Below, piece after piece: positions 25,956 to 34,284 of a stretch of DNA of 64,000 bases (the stretch's first letter is position 1; every line of letters begins with the position of its first letter). The stretch comes from Micromonospora narathiwatensis (GTDB taxonomy: Bacteria > Actinomycetota > Actinomycetes > Mycobacteriales > Micromonosporaceae): NCBI RefSeq assembly GCF_900089605.1, contig NZ_LT594324.1:1364001-1428000 (forward strand), written 5' to 3'. The notes under the pieces are model-generated. The model was not told where the DNA came from, ran no database searches, and saw nothing but the letters and a program-made list of their open reading frames with translations. Made by a program: the position numbers and the translations under genes.

Positions 25956-26563
25956 AGCGGGCTCCCCTCGATCGTCTGGACGGCGAGCGGGACGTCCCGC
26001 AGCGCCGGCACCTCCTGCCGCTGCGGCTCCCGGGTCAGCGTCGCGGTGCCCCGGTCCGACCGGACCTCCAGGTACGGCGGGGTGTCGCCCTCGGCGTGAC
26101 CGGCCATCGCGACCGCCACCGGGGTTCGGCACTGCCGGTCCGGCCGGACCTGGATGGTCTGCCCCGGGCTGACCAGGTACGAGGCCCGGTTGACCTTGCC
26201 GCCGTCGACCGTGAACGTGTTGTGCGCGACCAGATCGCGGGCCTCGTTGATGGAGCGGGCGAACCCGGCGCGGTGCACCAGCGCGTCCATCCGCTGCTCC
26301 AGTTGGCCGGCCAGGTTCTCCGCCGAGTCGCCGGGCTGACTGACCGCCGCCACCAGGGCCCGGGCGAGTTGCCGGTCCCGCAGCTCGTAGCGGGCGCGTA
26401 CCCGGTGCCGCGCGGTGTCGTCCAGCCAGGGTCCCCCCGGGGCGGACCGCGGCCCACCGCGTACGCCCACCGGGTGCCGTTGTCGCCGCATCCGGTAGCC
26501 GTACGCGGGGTGGATCGGGAACACGTCCTCGGGCGAGGGACGTACCGTGGTCCGGACCGCCAT
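25952..26563 (-). CDS. Divergent paralogue of ribosomal protein S4 (S4 RNA-binding domain)
   Basis: This 203-residue protein matches ribosomal protein S4 over most of its length. The RARYELRDRQLARAL helix (about 56-70) corresponds to the S4 body, LEQRMDALVHRAGFARSINE to the start of the S4 RNA-binding domain, and FTVDGGKVNRASYLVSPGQT (117-136) to its RNA-binding loop. PPYLEVRSDRGTATLTREP matches the C-terminal strand pair of S4. The first 50 residues are unlike S4. It is therefore a second, diverged S4, not the housekeeping rpsD, which would sit in an rpsK-rpoA operon. The ATG has GGGAGG seven bases upstream. Function could be specialised ribosomes or RNA regulation. Confidence 0.82.
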   Translation of the reverse strand: MAVRTTVRPSPEDVFPIHPAYGYRMRRQRHPVGVRGGPRSAPGGPWLDDTARHRVRARYELRDRQLARALVAAVSQPGDSAENLAGQLEQRMDALVHRAGFARSINEARDLVAHNTFTVDGGKVNRASYLVSPGQTIQVRPDRQCRTPVAVAMAGHAEGDTPPYLEVRSDRGTATLTREPQRQEVPALRDVPLAVQTIEGSPL

Positions 26564-26609
26564 GTCGTTTCCTCCCTCGGCTCTCGCGGTCCCACCACCC
26601 TCCGCCGCC

Positions 26610-26634
26610 ACCGGGTGAGGACACCCCACCCGGT
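26610..26634 (-). terminator. Probable terminator of the M28 peptidase gene
   Basis: An 8-bp stem ACCGGGTG/CACCCGGT with a nine-base loop lies 17 bases after the peptidase stop codon on the minus strand, upstream of the S4-like gene. Confidence 0.5.
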
Positions 26635-26650
26635 CCGGGTGAACCGGTCG

Positions 26651-28096
26651 TCAGCTGCCAGGCTTCGGGAAGGCCACCGGGCTGCGCTGTCCGTCCCGGT
26701 CCACCGCCCGTACGCCGAAGAAGACGTTGTCCTTCGACAGCGCGATGGTCACCTCGGTGACGTCGCCGACCGCGAGGACCTTCTGCCAGTCGGCCGCGGT
26801 GGTCTCCCGCCACACCACCTCGTAGCCGGCCAGGTCCGGCTCGTCGCCGCGCTGCCAGCGCAGCGTGGTGTCATTGGTGAGGTTGGTGGTGACGACGGTG
26901 ACCCGCTTCGGGGTGCCCGGCGCCTGGGCCAGCGACCAGAGCGTCGCGCCGTTCACCCGGGCCACCCGGGTGATGTAGTCGAAGTCGCAGAACTCCGGCA
27001 GGTCGCCGTACTGGACGCCGTCGACCACCCGGACGTCCTGGTGCTGGTGGGCGAAGTCCTCGGCCGGCTCGGTGAACCGGCCCGCCGGCCAGCCCTCGCG
27101 CAGGAACGAGATGTGGTCGCTGCCGCGCAGGTAGCGGTCCCGGCGGTAGATCACCCGGACCCGCATCCCGGTGGCCCCGTTGTCCGCGACGTCGGTGACG
27201 AACCGGGCGAGCTGCCGGGACGGGGAGTCGTTCTCGCCGCCCACGGACTGCCGGGTGCTCGCCTCGGACGAGGTCTCCGCCGTCGGCACCCCCTCGGCGA
27301 AGAGCCGGACGCTACGCGGGTCCCGGGTGCCGTCGTCGGCGGTGCTGCTGCCGATGATGTCGTTGCTGAACATGCCCTGCACGTCCGCGCCGGCCGCCTT
27401 GAGCTGCTTCGCCAGGTACGTCGAGCCGTACAGGTTCTGCTCCTCGCCGGCGACGGCGGCGAGGACGATGGTGGCCTCGGTACGCCGGGTGGCCAGCACC
27501 CGGGCCAGTTCCAGCACCACCGCCACGCCGGAGGCGTCGTCGTCGGCGCCCGGGGCGTCGCTGACCGCGTCCATCACGTCGGTGGCGCGCGAGTCGTAGT
27601 GGCCGGTGATCACGTAGACCCGGTTCGGGCTGGAGTCGCCACGCAGGGTGGCCACCACGTTGGTGATCCGGGTGGGGGTGGGGATCCGGGTGGCGGGCTG
27701 CTGGACGTACGACTGGAGTTCGACGGTCATCCGGCCGCCGGAGGCGGCGGCGTACCCGGAGAGCTGCTCGTAGATCCAGTCGCGGGCGGCGCCGATGCCC
27801 CGGACCGGGTCGTCCTGGCTGGAGAGGGTGTGCCGGGTGCCGAACGCGGCCAGCCGGCGTACGGTGGCCTCGATCCGCGCCCGGTCGACCTCGCGCAGCA
27901 GCGCGGTCAGTTCGCGGCCGGGCTGCTGCGGCTTTGCCGGATGGCCCGGGCCGGGCGGCACGACGGCCTCCTCGGCGGCGGCGGGGCCGGCGGCGACGGT
28001 GGCGGCGACGGTGGCGGCGGTGGCCGCGGCGGAGGCGGTCAGGAACGTGCGCCGGGTCGACCTCGTGGGGCGCCCGTGTCCGGTGTGGCGGTCCAT
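26651..28096 (-). CDS. Secreted M28-family zinc aminopeptidase
   Basis: This 481-residue exported enzyme has a twin-arginine signal (RSTRRTFLTA, 12-21) with an Ala-rich core ending near residue 41, consistent with Tat export. The M28 zinc site is visible as GHYDSR (His166, Asp168), PGADDDASG (Asp185-187) and AGEEQNLYGS (Glu218-219), with later SDHISFLREG supplying the last His. After residue 395 comes a fibronectin-III-like beta domain, probably for substrate or wall binding. The ATG at 28096 is preferred over upstream frames because it directly starts the Tat signal. It is expected to release N-terminal amino acids from extracellular peptides. Confidence 0.92.
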   Translation of the reverse strand: MDRHTGHGRPTRSTRRTFLTASAAATAATVAATVAAGPAAAEEAVVPPGPGHPAKPQQPGRELTALLREVDRARIEATVRRLAAFGTRHTLSSQDDPVRGIGAARDWIYEQLSGYAAASGGRMTVELQSYVQQPATRIPTPTRITNVVATLRGDSSPNRVYVITGHYDSRATDVMDAVSDAPGADDDASGVAVVLELARVLATRRTEATIVLAAVAGEEQNLYGSTYLAKQLKAAGADVQGMFSNDIIGSSTADDGTRDPRSVRLFAEGVPTAETSSEASTRQSVGGENDSPSRQLARFVTDVADNGATGMRVRVIYRRDRYLRGSDHISFLREGWPAGRFTEPAEDFAHQHQDVRVVDGVQYGDLPEFCDFDYITRVARVNGATLWSLAQAPGTPKRVTVVTTNLTNDTTLRWQRGDEPDLAGYEVVWRETTAADWQKVLAVGDVTEVTIALSKDNVFFGVRAVDRDGQRSPVAFPKPGS

Positions 28097-28112
28097 CACC
28101 GAATCCTGCCCG

Positions 28113-28124
28113 GATGCATGCATC
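28113..28124. promoter_or_regulatory. Palindrome in divergent promoter region
   Basis: The perfect 12-bp palindrome GATGCATGCATC lies between the divergent M28 peptidase and dehydrogenase genes, 17 bases upstream of the peptidase start. It may be an operator. Confidence 0.4.
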
Positions 28125-28204
28125 TCTGTCTATCTTCACGCGACGGAAGCAGTCGGCCTCCGACCCTACGTTTGTCGGCCGTGTCGGCGGGAACGGGAGC
28201 GGGC

Positions 28205-29506
28205 ATGACGAAACCTCGTGTGGTGATCGTGGGGGCCGGGTTCGCCGGATACCACGCGGCGAAGACGTTGAGTCGGCTGGCCGCCGAGCGGGCCGAGATC
28301 GTTCTGCTGAACACGACCGACTACTTCCTCTACCTGCCGCTGCTGCCCGAGGTCGCCGCCGGGGTGGTCGAGCCGACCCGGATCTCCGTGCCGCTCGCGG
28401 GCACCCTCGACGGGGTACGGGTGGTGATCGGCGAGGCGGACCGGGTGGACCTGCAGAACCGCTGGGTCGGCTACCGCTCCCCGGAGGGCGACCACGGCCG
28501 GCTCGCGTACGACCGGCTGGTGCTCTCCGTCGGCAGCGTCAACAAGCTGCTGCCCATCCCCGGGGTGACCGAGTACGCGCACGGCTTCCGCGGCCTGCCC
28601 GAGGCGCTCTACCTGCACGACCACGTGGTCCGTCAGATCGAGCTGGCCGAGCTGACCGAGGACCCGGCCGAGCAGCGGGCCCGGACCACCTTCGTGGTGG
28701 TGGGCGCCGGCTACACCGGCACCGAGGTCGCCGCGCACGGGCAGCTCTTCACCGACCGCCTCATCGCCCAGCGTCCCCACCTCAAGGTCCGCCCGCGCTG
28801 GATGCTGCTCGACGTGGCGCCCCGGGTGCTGCCCGAGCTGGACCAGCGGATGTCGGTCACCGCCGACCGGGTGCTGCGCCGGCGCGGGGTGGACGTGCGG
28901 ATGGGCACCTCCGTCTCCGAGGCCACCCCGGACGGCGTCATGCTCACCGACGGCGAGTACGTGCCGACGTGCAGCCTGGTCTGGTGCGTCGGGGTACGCC
29001 CCGACCCGTTCGTCGCCGAGCTGGGACTGCGTACCGAGAAGGGGCGCCTGGTGGTCGACGAGTACCTCAACGTCCCGGGCTGCCCCGAGGTGTACGCCTG
29101 CGGCGACGCGGCGGCGGTGCCCGACCTGAGCCGCCCCGGGCAGATCTGCGCGATGACCGCGCAGCACGCGCAGCGCCAGGGCAAGCTCGCGGCGCACAAC
29201 ATCGCGGCCTCGTACGGGCAGGGCACGCGGAAGCCGTACAAGCACTACGACCTGGGCTGGGTGGTCGACCTGGGCGGCAAGGAGGCGGCGGCCAACCCGC
29301 TGAAGCTGTCGCTGTCCGGCCTGCCGGCGAAGGCCGTCACCCGCGGTTACCACCTGTTCGCCATGCCGGGGAACCGGGCCCGGGTGGGCGCCGACTGGGT
29401 GCTCGACGCGACGTTGCCCCGCCCGGCGGTGCAGCTCGGCCTGGTACCGGCGAACGCGGTCCCGCTGGAGAGCGAGTCCCCCGAGGTGGTCGTCCGCGGC
29501 CGCTGA
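28205..29506 (+). CDS. Type II NADH dehydrogenase-like flavoprotein
   Basis: This 433-residue FAD/NAD(P)-dependent oxidoreductase follows the NDH-2 pattern. An FAD-binding GAGFAG lies at residues 10-15 and an NADH-binding GAGYTG at 167-172. The FAD site YACGDAA follows at about 298-304, and TAQHAQRQG at 318-326 is the quinone-side segment. NDH-2 enzymes oxidise NADH and reduce quinone at the inner membrane face without pumping protons. The C-terminus is amphipathic rather than clearly transmembrane. The ATG has GGGAG five bases upstream. It may be a dormancy- or redox-related isoform. Confidence 0.9.
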   Translation: MTKPRVVIVGAGFAGYHAAKTLSRLAAERAEIVLLNTTDYFLYLPLLPEVAAGVVEPTRISVPLAGTLDGVRVVIGEADRVDLQNRWVGYRSPEGDHGRLAYDRLVLSVGSVNKLLPIPGVTEYAHGFRGLPEALYLHDHVVRQIELAELTEDPAEQRARTTFVVVGAGYTGTEVAAHGQLFTDRLIAQRPHLKVRPRWMLLDVAPRVLPELDQRMSVTADRVLRRRGVDVRMGTSVSEATPDGVMLTDGEYVPTCSLVWCVGVRPDPFVAELGLRTEKGRLVVDEYLNVPGCPEVYACGDAAAVPDLSRPGQICAMTAQHAQRQGKLAAHNIAASYGQGTRKPYKHYDLGWVVDLGGKEAAANPLKLSLSGLPAKAVTRGYHLFAMPGNRARVGADWVLDATLPRPAVQLGLVPANAVPLESESPEVVVRGR

Positions 29507-29512
29507 CCTCCG

Positions 29513-29529
29513 CCGTCCGGCGCGGACGG
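29513..29529 (+). terminator. Short hairpin after the dehydrogenase gene
   Basis: CCGTCCG/CGGACGG with a three-base loop begins seven bases after the stop and lies between two convergent genes. Confidence 0.5.
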
Positions 29530-29547
29530 ACTCCGCCGATCATGGAG

Positions 29548-30675
29548 TCATGGACTTTCCGGTTTGTCGTCTGCCGCACCTCGTCGCCTCAGCCGTGGCA
29601 GGTGGAGCCGCCCGCCCGCGCCGGTCGCCGGCGGGGGCAGGGCGTGCCCGGCGGGGGTGAACTCGCGCAGCAGGATCTGCACGATCCCGGCGGCCGGGAT
29701 GGCCAGCAGGGCGCCCACCAGGCCCGCCAGTTCGGCCCCGAGCAGCACGCTGATCAGCACGGCCAGCGGGTTGAGCCGTACCGCCCGGGACATGATGACC
29801 GGTGCCAGCAGGTGGTTCTCCGCCTGCTGGTAGACGATGAAGAAGCCCAGCACCACCAGGCCGGTGGTGGGGGAGTGCACGAAGCCGGCGGCGGCGGCGA
29901 TGATGGCGCCCAGCGTCGCCCCGACCAGTGGGATCAGGTCCGCGATGGCGACCAGCAGGGCGATCACCGCGGCGAACGGGACGCCGGTGAACAGGAGCAC
30001 CAGGAAGGTCATCCCGCCGAGCAGCACGCTGATCAGCAGGTTCCCGCTGAGGTAGCCGGTGATGGTGCGGGAGGATTCGCGGCCGATCCGGCGCAGCCGC
30101 TCCGCCCGGCGGTCGCCGGCCAGGGTCAGCGTGGTGTCGATGATCCGCGGCGCCTCCAGCACCATCAGGTAGGCGAGCACCACCACGGTGACGAGCCCCG
30201 CGACGGTCTCGACCACCCCGCGCAGCACCCCGACGGCCGGCTGGCCGAGGCGGGAGCCGAACTGTTCGAGCTGGGCGGCATGGGAGACGGCGAGCTGGCG
30301 GAGGTGGAACCGCTCCAGCAGCCGGCCGACCGGACCCTGGCCGGCGCGGGTCTCCCGGAGCAGCTCGGGTGCCCGTTCGGCGAACCGGCTCAGCTCGTCG
30401 ACCAGCGGGACCAGGATCACCGCGGCCAGCGCGGCGAGCAGTACGAAGGTGGCCACGAAGACCAGCAGGGTGGCCAGTGCACGACGCCGGACGAACCGGC
30501 GTTGCAGCCGGTCTACCAGGGGATTCAGGGCGACCGCGAAGAACGCCGCGACCAGGATCCAGATCAGCACCTGTTGGGTCGCCCGGATCAGCGCCAGGGC
30601 GATCAGGGTGGCGAGCACCAGGCCGATGACGATCAACGTACGCCGGGCGGTGGACCGGTCGTCGGCGTTGCTCAT
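29548..30675 (-). CDS. AI-2E family permease
   Basis: This 375-residue integral membrane protein belongs to the AI-2 exporter (PerM/TqsA) superfamily. There are two N-terminal helices, a long soluble loop (about 95-150) between helices three and four, then the membrane core with DLIPLVGATLGAIIAA (about 245-260), the most conserved stretch, and IVYQQAENHLLAPVIMSRAV after it. Members export small molecules, including autoinducer-2 or Na+/H+ in some cases. Its own substrate is unknown. The C-terminal tail is Pro/Arg-rich and cytoplasmic. Confidence 0.92.
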   Translation of the reverse strand: MSNADDRSTARRTLIVIGLVLATLIALALIRATQQVLIWILVAAFFAVALNPLVDRLQRRFVRRRALATLLVFVATFVLLAALAAVILVPLVDELSRFAERAPELLRETRAGQGPVGRLLERFHLRQLAVSHAAQLEQFGSRLGQPAVGVLRGVVETVAGLVTVVVLAYLMVLEAPRIIDTTLTLAGDRRAERLRRIGRESSRTITGYLSGNLLISVLLGGMTFLVLLFTGVPFAAVIALLVAIADLIPLVGATLGAIIAAAAGFVHSPTTGLVVLGFFIVYQQAENHLLAPVIMSRAVRLNPLAVLISVLLGAELAGLVGALLAIPAAGIVQILLREFTPAGHALPPPATGAGGRLHLPRLRRRGAADDKPESP

Positions 30676-30790
30676 CCGGCGCGGCTACCCGCGCCCGCCT
30701 CGGGGAAACCACGCCGGCCGGGGACCCCGGAACCGGCCCGTCGATCACTGGCCCTCGCGCCCGAGGGCGAGCCGGCGTCGGGTGGGCGGG

Positions 30791-31579
30791 TCAGCCGCCG
30801 GCGAGGCCGGCGTCGGTGGCCGGGCGGGCGCCGGCGACGAACGCGTCCAGCTCCGCCCCGTGCAGCACGCCGCCGGGCACCGGGTCCCTCGCGACCCGGG
30901 CGGCGAGTCGGCGTACCGGGAGCCGGTCGGGGTGGTGGGCGGCGGCGAGCACCAGGTTGCCGTAGCGCCGGCCGCGCAGCATGCGCCGGTCCGCGACCAG
31001 GCAGACGTCGGCGAAGACGGCGCGCAGCGTGGCCACCTGGGTACGGGAGAAGACCAGCGGCGGCAGATCGGTGACGTTGACCAGGTAGACGCCGTCCGGG
31101 CGCAGCACCCGGGCCACCTCGGTGACGAACTCGACGCTGGCCGCCTGCGGGGGCATCTGGGCCGCCCGGTAGACGTCGGCGAGCACCAGCTCGTACCCGC
31201 CGGACGGCGCGTGGGTCACCGCGTCCCGGGCGTCGCCGACCTCCACGGCCACCTCGGCGGGCGTCGGCGGCAGCTCGCGGCGCACCAGCTCGACCACCGC
31301 CGGGTCCCGCTCGATCACCCGCTGCGGGGAGCCGGGCCGGGCGGCGGCCAGCCAGCGCGGCAGGGTGAGCGCCCCGCCGCCCAGGTGCAGGGCGGTCAGC
31401 GGCCGGCCCGGCGGCGCGGCCAGCTCGACCACCGCGGCCATCCGGCGGACGTACTCGAAGTGCAGGTGCCACGGGTCGGCCACGTCCACGTAGGACTGTT
31501 CCACCCCGGCGGCGAGCAGCGTACGCCCGGTCGGCCGGGCCCGGTCCACGACGATCTCCAGCCGCTCCGCGCTCCCCAC
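30791..31579 (-). CDS. Spermidine-synthase-like (aminopropyltransferase-fold) protein
   Basis: This 262-residue Rossmann-fold protein follows the polyamine aminopropyltransferase pattern: SYVDVADPWHLHFEYVRRM, the nucleotide-binding ALHLGGGALTLPRWLA (about 69-84), an acidic strand-2 end (VIERDP) and the gate-keeping LVLADVYRAAQMP (about 130-142). The second catalytic Asp pattern is only partly retained, so methyltransferase-like or other activity is possible. The GTG at 31579 is used; a TTG at 31588 is the alternative. It is often annotated as fused-MFS/spermidine synthase, but no transporter half is present here. Confidence 0.8.
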   Translation of the reverse strand: MGSAERLEIVVDRARPTGRTLLAAGVEQSYVDVADPWHLHFEYVRRMAAVVELAAPPGRPLTALHLGGGALTLPRWLAAARPGSPQRVIERDPAVVELVRRELPPTPAEVAVEVGDARDAVTHAPSGGYELVLADVYRAAQMPPQAASVEFVTEVARVLRPDGVYLVNVTDLPPLVFSRTQVATLRAVFADVCLVADRRMLRGRRYGNLVLAAAHHPDRLPVRRLAARVARDPVPGGVLHGAELDAFVAGARPATDAGLAGG

Positions 31580-31638
31580 GGCGGGCAACGGTACCCGGTG
31601 CGGGCCGGCGGGCGGGGTGCCCGCCGGCCCGGGGCGGC

Positions 31639-32613
31639 TCAGCCGGCGTTCACACCGGCACCCGCCTCGTCGATGGCGTCGTCGACCCGCCGGGCCAGGT
31701 CCACGTCCAGCGCGGTCACCCCGTCGACCTGCTGGGTCTGTACGGTCAGCACGGCGCTGTCCGCGTCGGGGCGGCCGATCTGCGGGCCGCGTCCGGTCTC
31801 GCCCCGGAGCTGGTCGAGGCGGTCGAGCACCCGGTCCAGGTTCCCCGCCGGCAGTTCGATGGTGCGCACCAGCGACTGCCGGTCGCTGGACCAGTACGGC
31901 AGCCGGGCGAGCGCGTCGCGCAACTCCTGCTCGTCCAGGGGCGCGGTGGCGGACGCCGGGCCCACCAGCCCACCGCCGGGCGACGGCGGCGCCAGCAGGT
32001 CCCGCAACCCGTCCGGTACGCGCAGCGACTCGACCAGGTCACCGTCGGCGTCGGCCAGCGCGGCCAGGGTCGCCTCGGCCTGGTAGCGCGCCTGCTCCGG
32101 GGTGAGGCGGCTGCGGCGGCCCACCTCGGCCAGGAAGCCGGGCAGGTCCCGGTGCCGTCCGACGCCCTCCACCGGCACCACGTCGTGCAGCTTCAGCGGC
32201 ACCGCTTCGAGCAGCCGTTCGCGCGCGACCTCGTCCAGCGCGCAGGCGAGGGCGAGCACGGTCGCCTCGGCCGCCACCTTGGCGGTGGAGAAGTCCACCC
32301 CGGCGCGCCGGCTGACGTCGTCGACGAGATCCCGGTAGCCCAGCGTGGTCACGCGCCCGCCCGGGGCCTCGTCGGGCCGGGGCCGGGGGCGTTCCGGTAC
32401 GCCGGCCGGCGGCGGCGCCGGACCGCCGCGCGTGGTGTTGGGCTTGTGCCGCCCGGCCGGCGGCGGGCCGGACCGTTCCCGCTGGTCCAGCGAGGTGACC
32501 TGCTTGGACGCGCTCAGGCTGGCGCCGGTCTGGCTGGGCCGCCGACCGCGTTCCCGGGCCTCCCGCGCCAGGGTCCGGCGGCGCTGGTTGTCGCCCTCCA
32601 TCTGCTTGCGCAT
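31639..32613 (-). CDS. DUF2267 domain fused to pterin-4a-carbinolamine dehydratase-like domain
   Basis: This 324-residue protein has a basic, disordered N-terminus (about 1-85), a DUF2267 domain in the middle (about 88-215), and a C-terminal domain. There, ALARLPYWSSDRQSLVRTIE and LDVDLARRVDDAID match the strands and helix of pterin-4a-carbinolamine dehydratase (PCD/DCoH). The His-His pair of active dehydratases is not seen, so a structural rather than enzymatic PCD fold is likely. The ATG at 32613 has GAGG seven bases upstream. A stand-alone DUF2267 gene is found at 18683. Function unknown. Confidence 0.78.
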   Translation of the reverse strand: MRKQMEGDNQRRRTLAREARERGRRPSQTGASLSASKQVTSLDQRERSGPPPAGRHKPNTTRGGPAPPPAGVPERPRPRPDEAPGGRVTTLGYRDLVDDVSRRAGVDFSTAKVAAEATVLALACALDEVARERLLEAVPLKLHDVVPVEGVGRHRDLPGFLAEVGRRSRLTPEQARYQAEATLAALADADGDLVESLRVPDGLRDLLAPPSPGGGLVGPASATAPLDEQELRDALARLPYWSSDRQSLVRTIELPAGNLDRVLDRLDQLRGETGRGPQIGRPDADSAVLTVQTQQVDGVTALDVDLARRVDDAIDEAGAGVNAG

Positions 32614-32800
32614 CGTCGCACCTCGTTCCTCGTCGGTTCCGCCTTCCGCGGCCCGCCTTCCCGGCGCCGCCGGGAAGGAAACGGCTGCCGTCGGCGGCCG
32701 GCGAGCTTCACTCGCCGGGGGTGAGGGCCGCTCACCCCGCGGTGTTCCACGATCGGGGTGGACCGGAAGACTTCCGACGCACGCGGAAGGGAAGGTCGTC

Positions 32801-33115
32801 ATGAAGAGGATCATCGAGATCGTCCCCGCCCGCCCCGGCTGGTACGCACGGTGGCAGGTCACCCCGGAGGCCACCCGCTGTTACCCGGTGACGCTGTGGG
32901 CGCTGCTCGAAGAGGCTGACGGGACCGGCCGCGAGGTGGTCGGCGTCGACTGTGTGGGGCAGTGGCCCGGAGCGGACGACAACGAGGCCGGTGCCGACTT
33001 CGTCCGCTATCTCTTCCAGACGCCCGACTCCGGCACCCCCGACGACGCCGCGTCGCCCACGGAGGCGGAGCTGCGCGAGTCGGGGCCGCGCCGGCAGCCG
33101 GTCCCGGCCTCCTGA
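32801..33115 (+). CDS. Small protein of unknown function (104 residues)
   Basis: This 104-residue soluble protein starts MKRIIEIVPARPGWYARWQV, has a compact beta-rich first half (YPVTLWALLEEADGTG) and an acidic, disordered C-terminus. I do not recognise a named family, though similar short proteins with the PGWYARW motif are common in micromonosporal genomes. The ATG has AAGGGAAGG eight bases upstream, and a strong hairpin follows the stop, which marks it as a single transcription unit. It is divergent from the DUF2267 fusion gene. Confidence 0.75.
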   Translation: MKRIIEIVPARPGWYARWQVTPEATRCYPVTLWALLEEADGTGREVVGVDCVGQWPGADDNEAGADFVRYLFQTPDSGTPDDAASPTEAELRESGPRRQPVPAS

Positions 33116-33127
33116 GCCACCCTCCCC

Positions 33128-33160
33128 GGCCCCCGACCCCTGGTCCCAGGGTCGGGGGCC
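33128..33160 (+). terminator. Terminator hairpin
   Basis: A 12-bp perfect stem GGCCCCCGACCC/GGGTCGGGGGCC with a nine-base loop begins 12 bases after the stop of the preceding small gene. Confidence 0.75.
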
Positions 33161-33327
33161 CTCCCCTGCCCGCGCCGTGTCCCGGCCGGGTCGGCGGGCC
33201 GTGCCGGTGTCCGGGTCGACCGGTCCGGCCGGGGTGCCGATGTCGTGGCACCGGTGGTGGCCGGGAAGGCGCGTATACTTGCCGCGCTGCAAACGTCCGT
33301 CTTGCGGTAGGAGCGGGAGGGGCCACG

Positions 33328-33660
33328 GTGACGTTCACCGTCACGTACGGCCAGCGGGTCGGGGGCGCGGCCCGCCTCCGGCTCGCCGGCGAACTCGACC
33401 TGGGCACCGCCGCGGAGCTGAACGCCGCCATCGACCGCCTGGTCGCCGAGGGGCAGCGGGAGCTGCTGGTGGACCTCACCGAGCTGACCTTCTGCGACTC
33501 GACCGGCATCGCCGCGTTCGTCCGCGGCGACAACCGCGCCGCCGCCGTGGGCGGCTGGCTGCGGGTCACCGGGGCGACCGGCCGGGTCGCCCGGGTGCTC
33601 CAGGTGACCGGGCTGGCCGACGTCCTCCGCTACGAGGGGGAACGGCCCGACCGTCCGTGA
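33328..33660 (+). CDS. STAS-domain anti-sigma factor antagonist
   Basis: This 110-residue single STAS domain matches the SpoIIAA/RsbV family: LAGELDLGTAAEL at residues 19-31 and the phosphorylation loop TFCDSTGIAAF, with the target Ser58. In its unphosphorylated form it would bind an anti-sigma kinase and free a sigma factor. No RsbW-like kinase or sigma gene is adjacent. The GTG at 33328 has GGGAGG seven bases upstream, and a TATACT -10-like element lies at 33274-33279. Partners are probably encoded elsewhere. Confidence 0.9.
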   Translation: MTFTVTYGQRVGGAARLRLAGELDLGTAAELNAAIDRLVAEGQRELLVDLTELTFCDSTGIAAFVRGDNRAAAVGGWLRVTGATGRVARVLQVTGLADVLRYEGERPDRP

Positions 33661-33725
33661 TCGGTTAGATTTCCCGCCAACGGGTGGCCGCCCGGTTCCT
33701 GGCGTCGAGACGAAGCAGGTGTCCC

Positions 33726-34172
33726 TTGGGTCCACGCACCCCGAGCCCCGTGCGCATCCTCGTGGTGGACGACGACCCGGGCGACGTCCTGATGATCGAG
33801 GAGGCGCTCGTGGACTCCGACGTCGAGAAGGTCATCGACGTGGTCAACGACGGCCAGGAGGCGATGGAGTTCCTTCGGCGCGAGGGGCGACACCGCGACG
33901 CCCGGCGCCCCGACGTCATCCTGCTCGACCTGAACATGCCCCGGATGGACGGCCGGCAGGTGCTCGGCGCGGTCAAGCAGGACGTCGACCTGCGGACCAT
34001 CCCGATCGTCGTGCTGACCACCTCCAACGCCGACACCGACATCGTCGGCAGCTACACGTTGCAGGCCAACGCGTACGTGACGAAGCCGATCGACCTGGAC
34101 GACTTCAACGACGTGGTGCACCGTATCGACGAGTTCTTCGGGCGTGTGGTGGTGCTGCCGAAGCGTTCCTGA
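33726..34172 (+). CDS. Stand-alone response regulator (Rcp1-like receiver)
   Basis: This 148-residue protein is a single receiver domain without an output domain, of the phytochrome-partner Rcp1 type: VRILVVDDDPGDVLMIEEAL, phospho-acceptor Asp68 in LLDLNMPRMDG, and VLTTSNAD and YVTKPIDLDDF for the Thr and Lys. The TTG at 33726 is chosen with AGGTG nearby; GTG 33750 would start exactly at the domain. It follows the STAS gene by about 65 bases and may belong to the same stress-signalling unit. Its histidine kinase is not in the vicinity. Confidence 0.85.
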   Translation: MGPRTPSPVRILVVDDDPGDVLMIEEALVDSDVEKVIDVVNDGQEAMEFLRREGRHRDARRPDVILLDLNMPRMDGRQVLGAVKQDVDLRTIPIVVLTTSNADTDIVGSYTLQANAYVTKPIDLDDFNDVVHRIDEFFGRVVVLPKRS

Positions 34173-34284
34173 GCCGCCGGCGCTCGGATGCTGAACATTT
34201 TTGGCGAACCGCCGCGGCCGTGGCCGCCACCCAGGAACATCGTCAGGTGGGGGAAGTGACACCAGCTGCCTGGGGGGCGACAGT

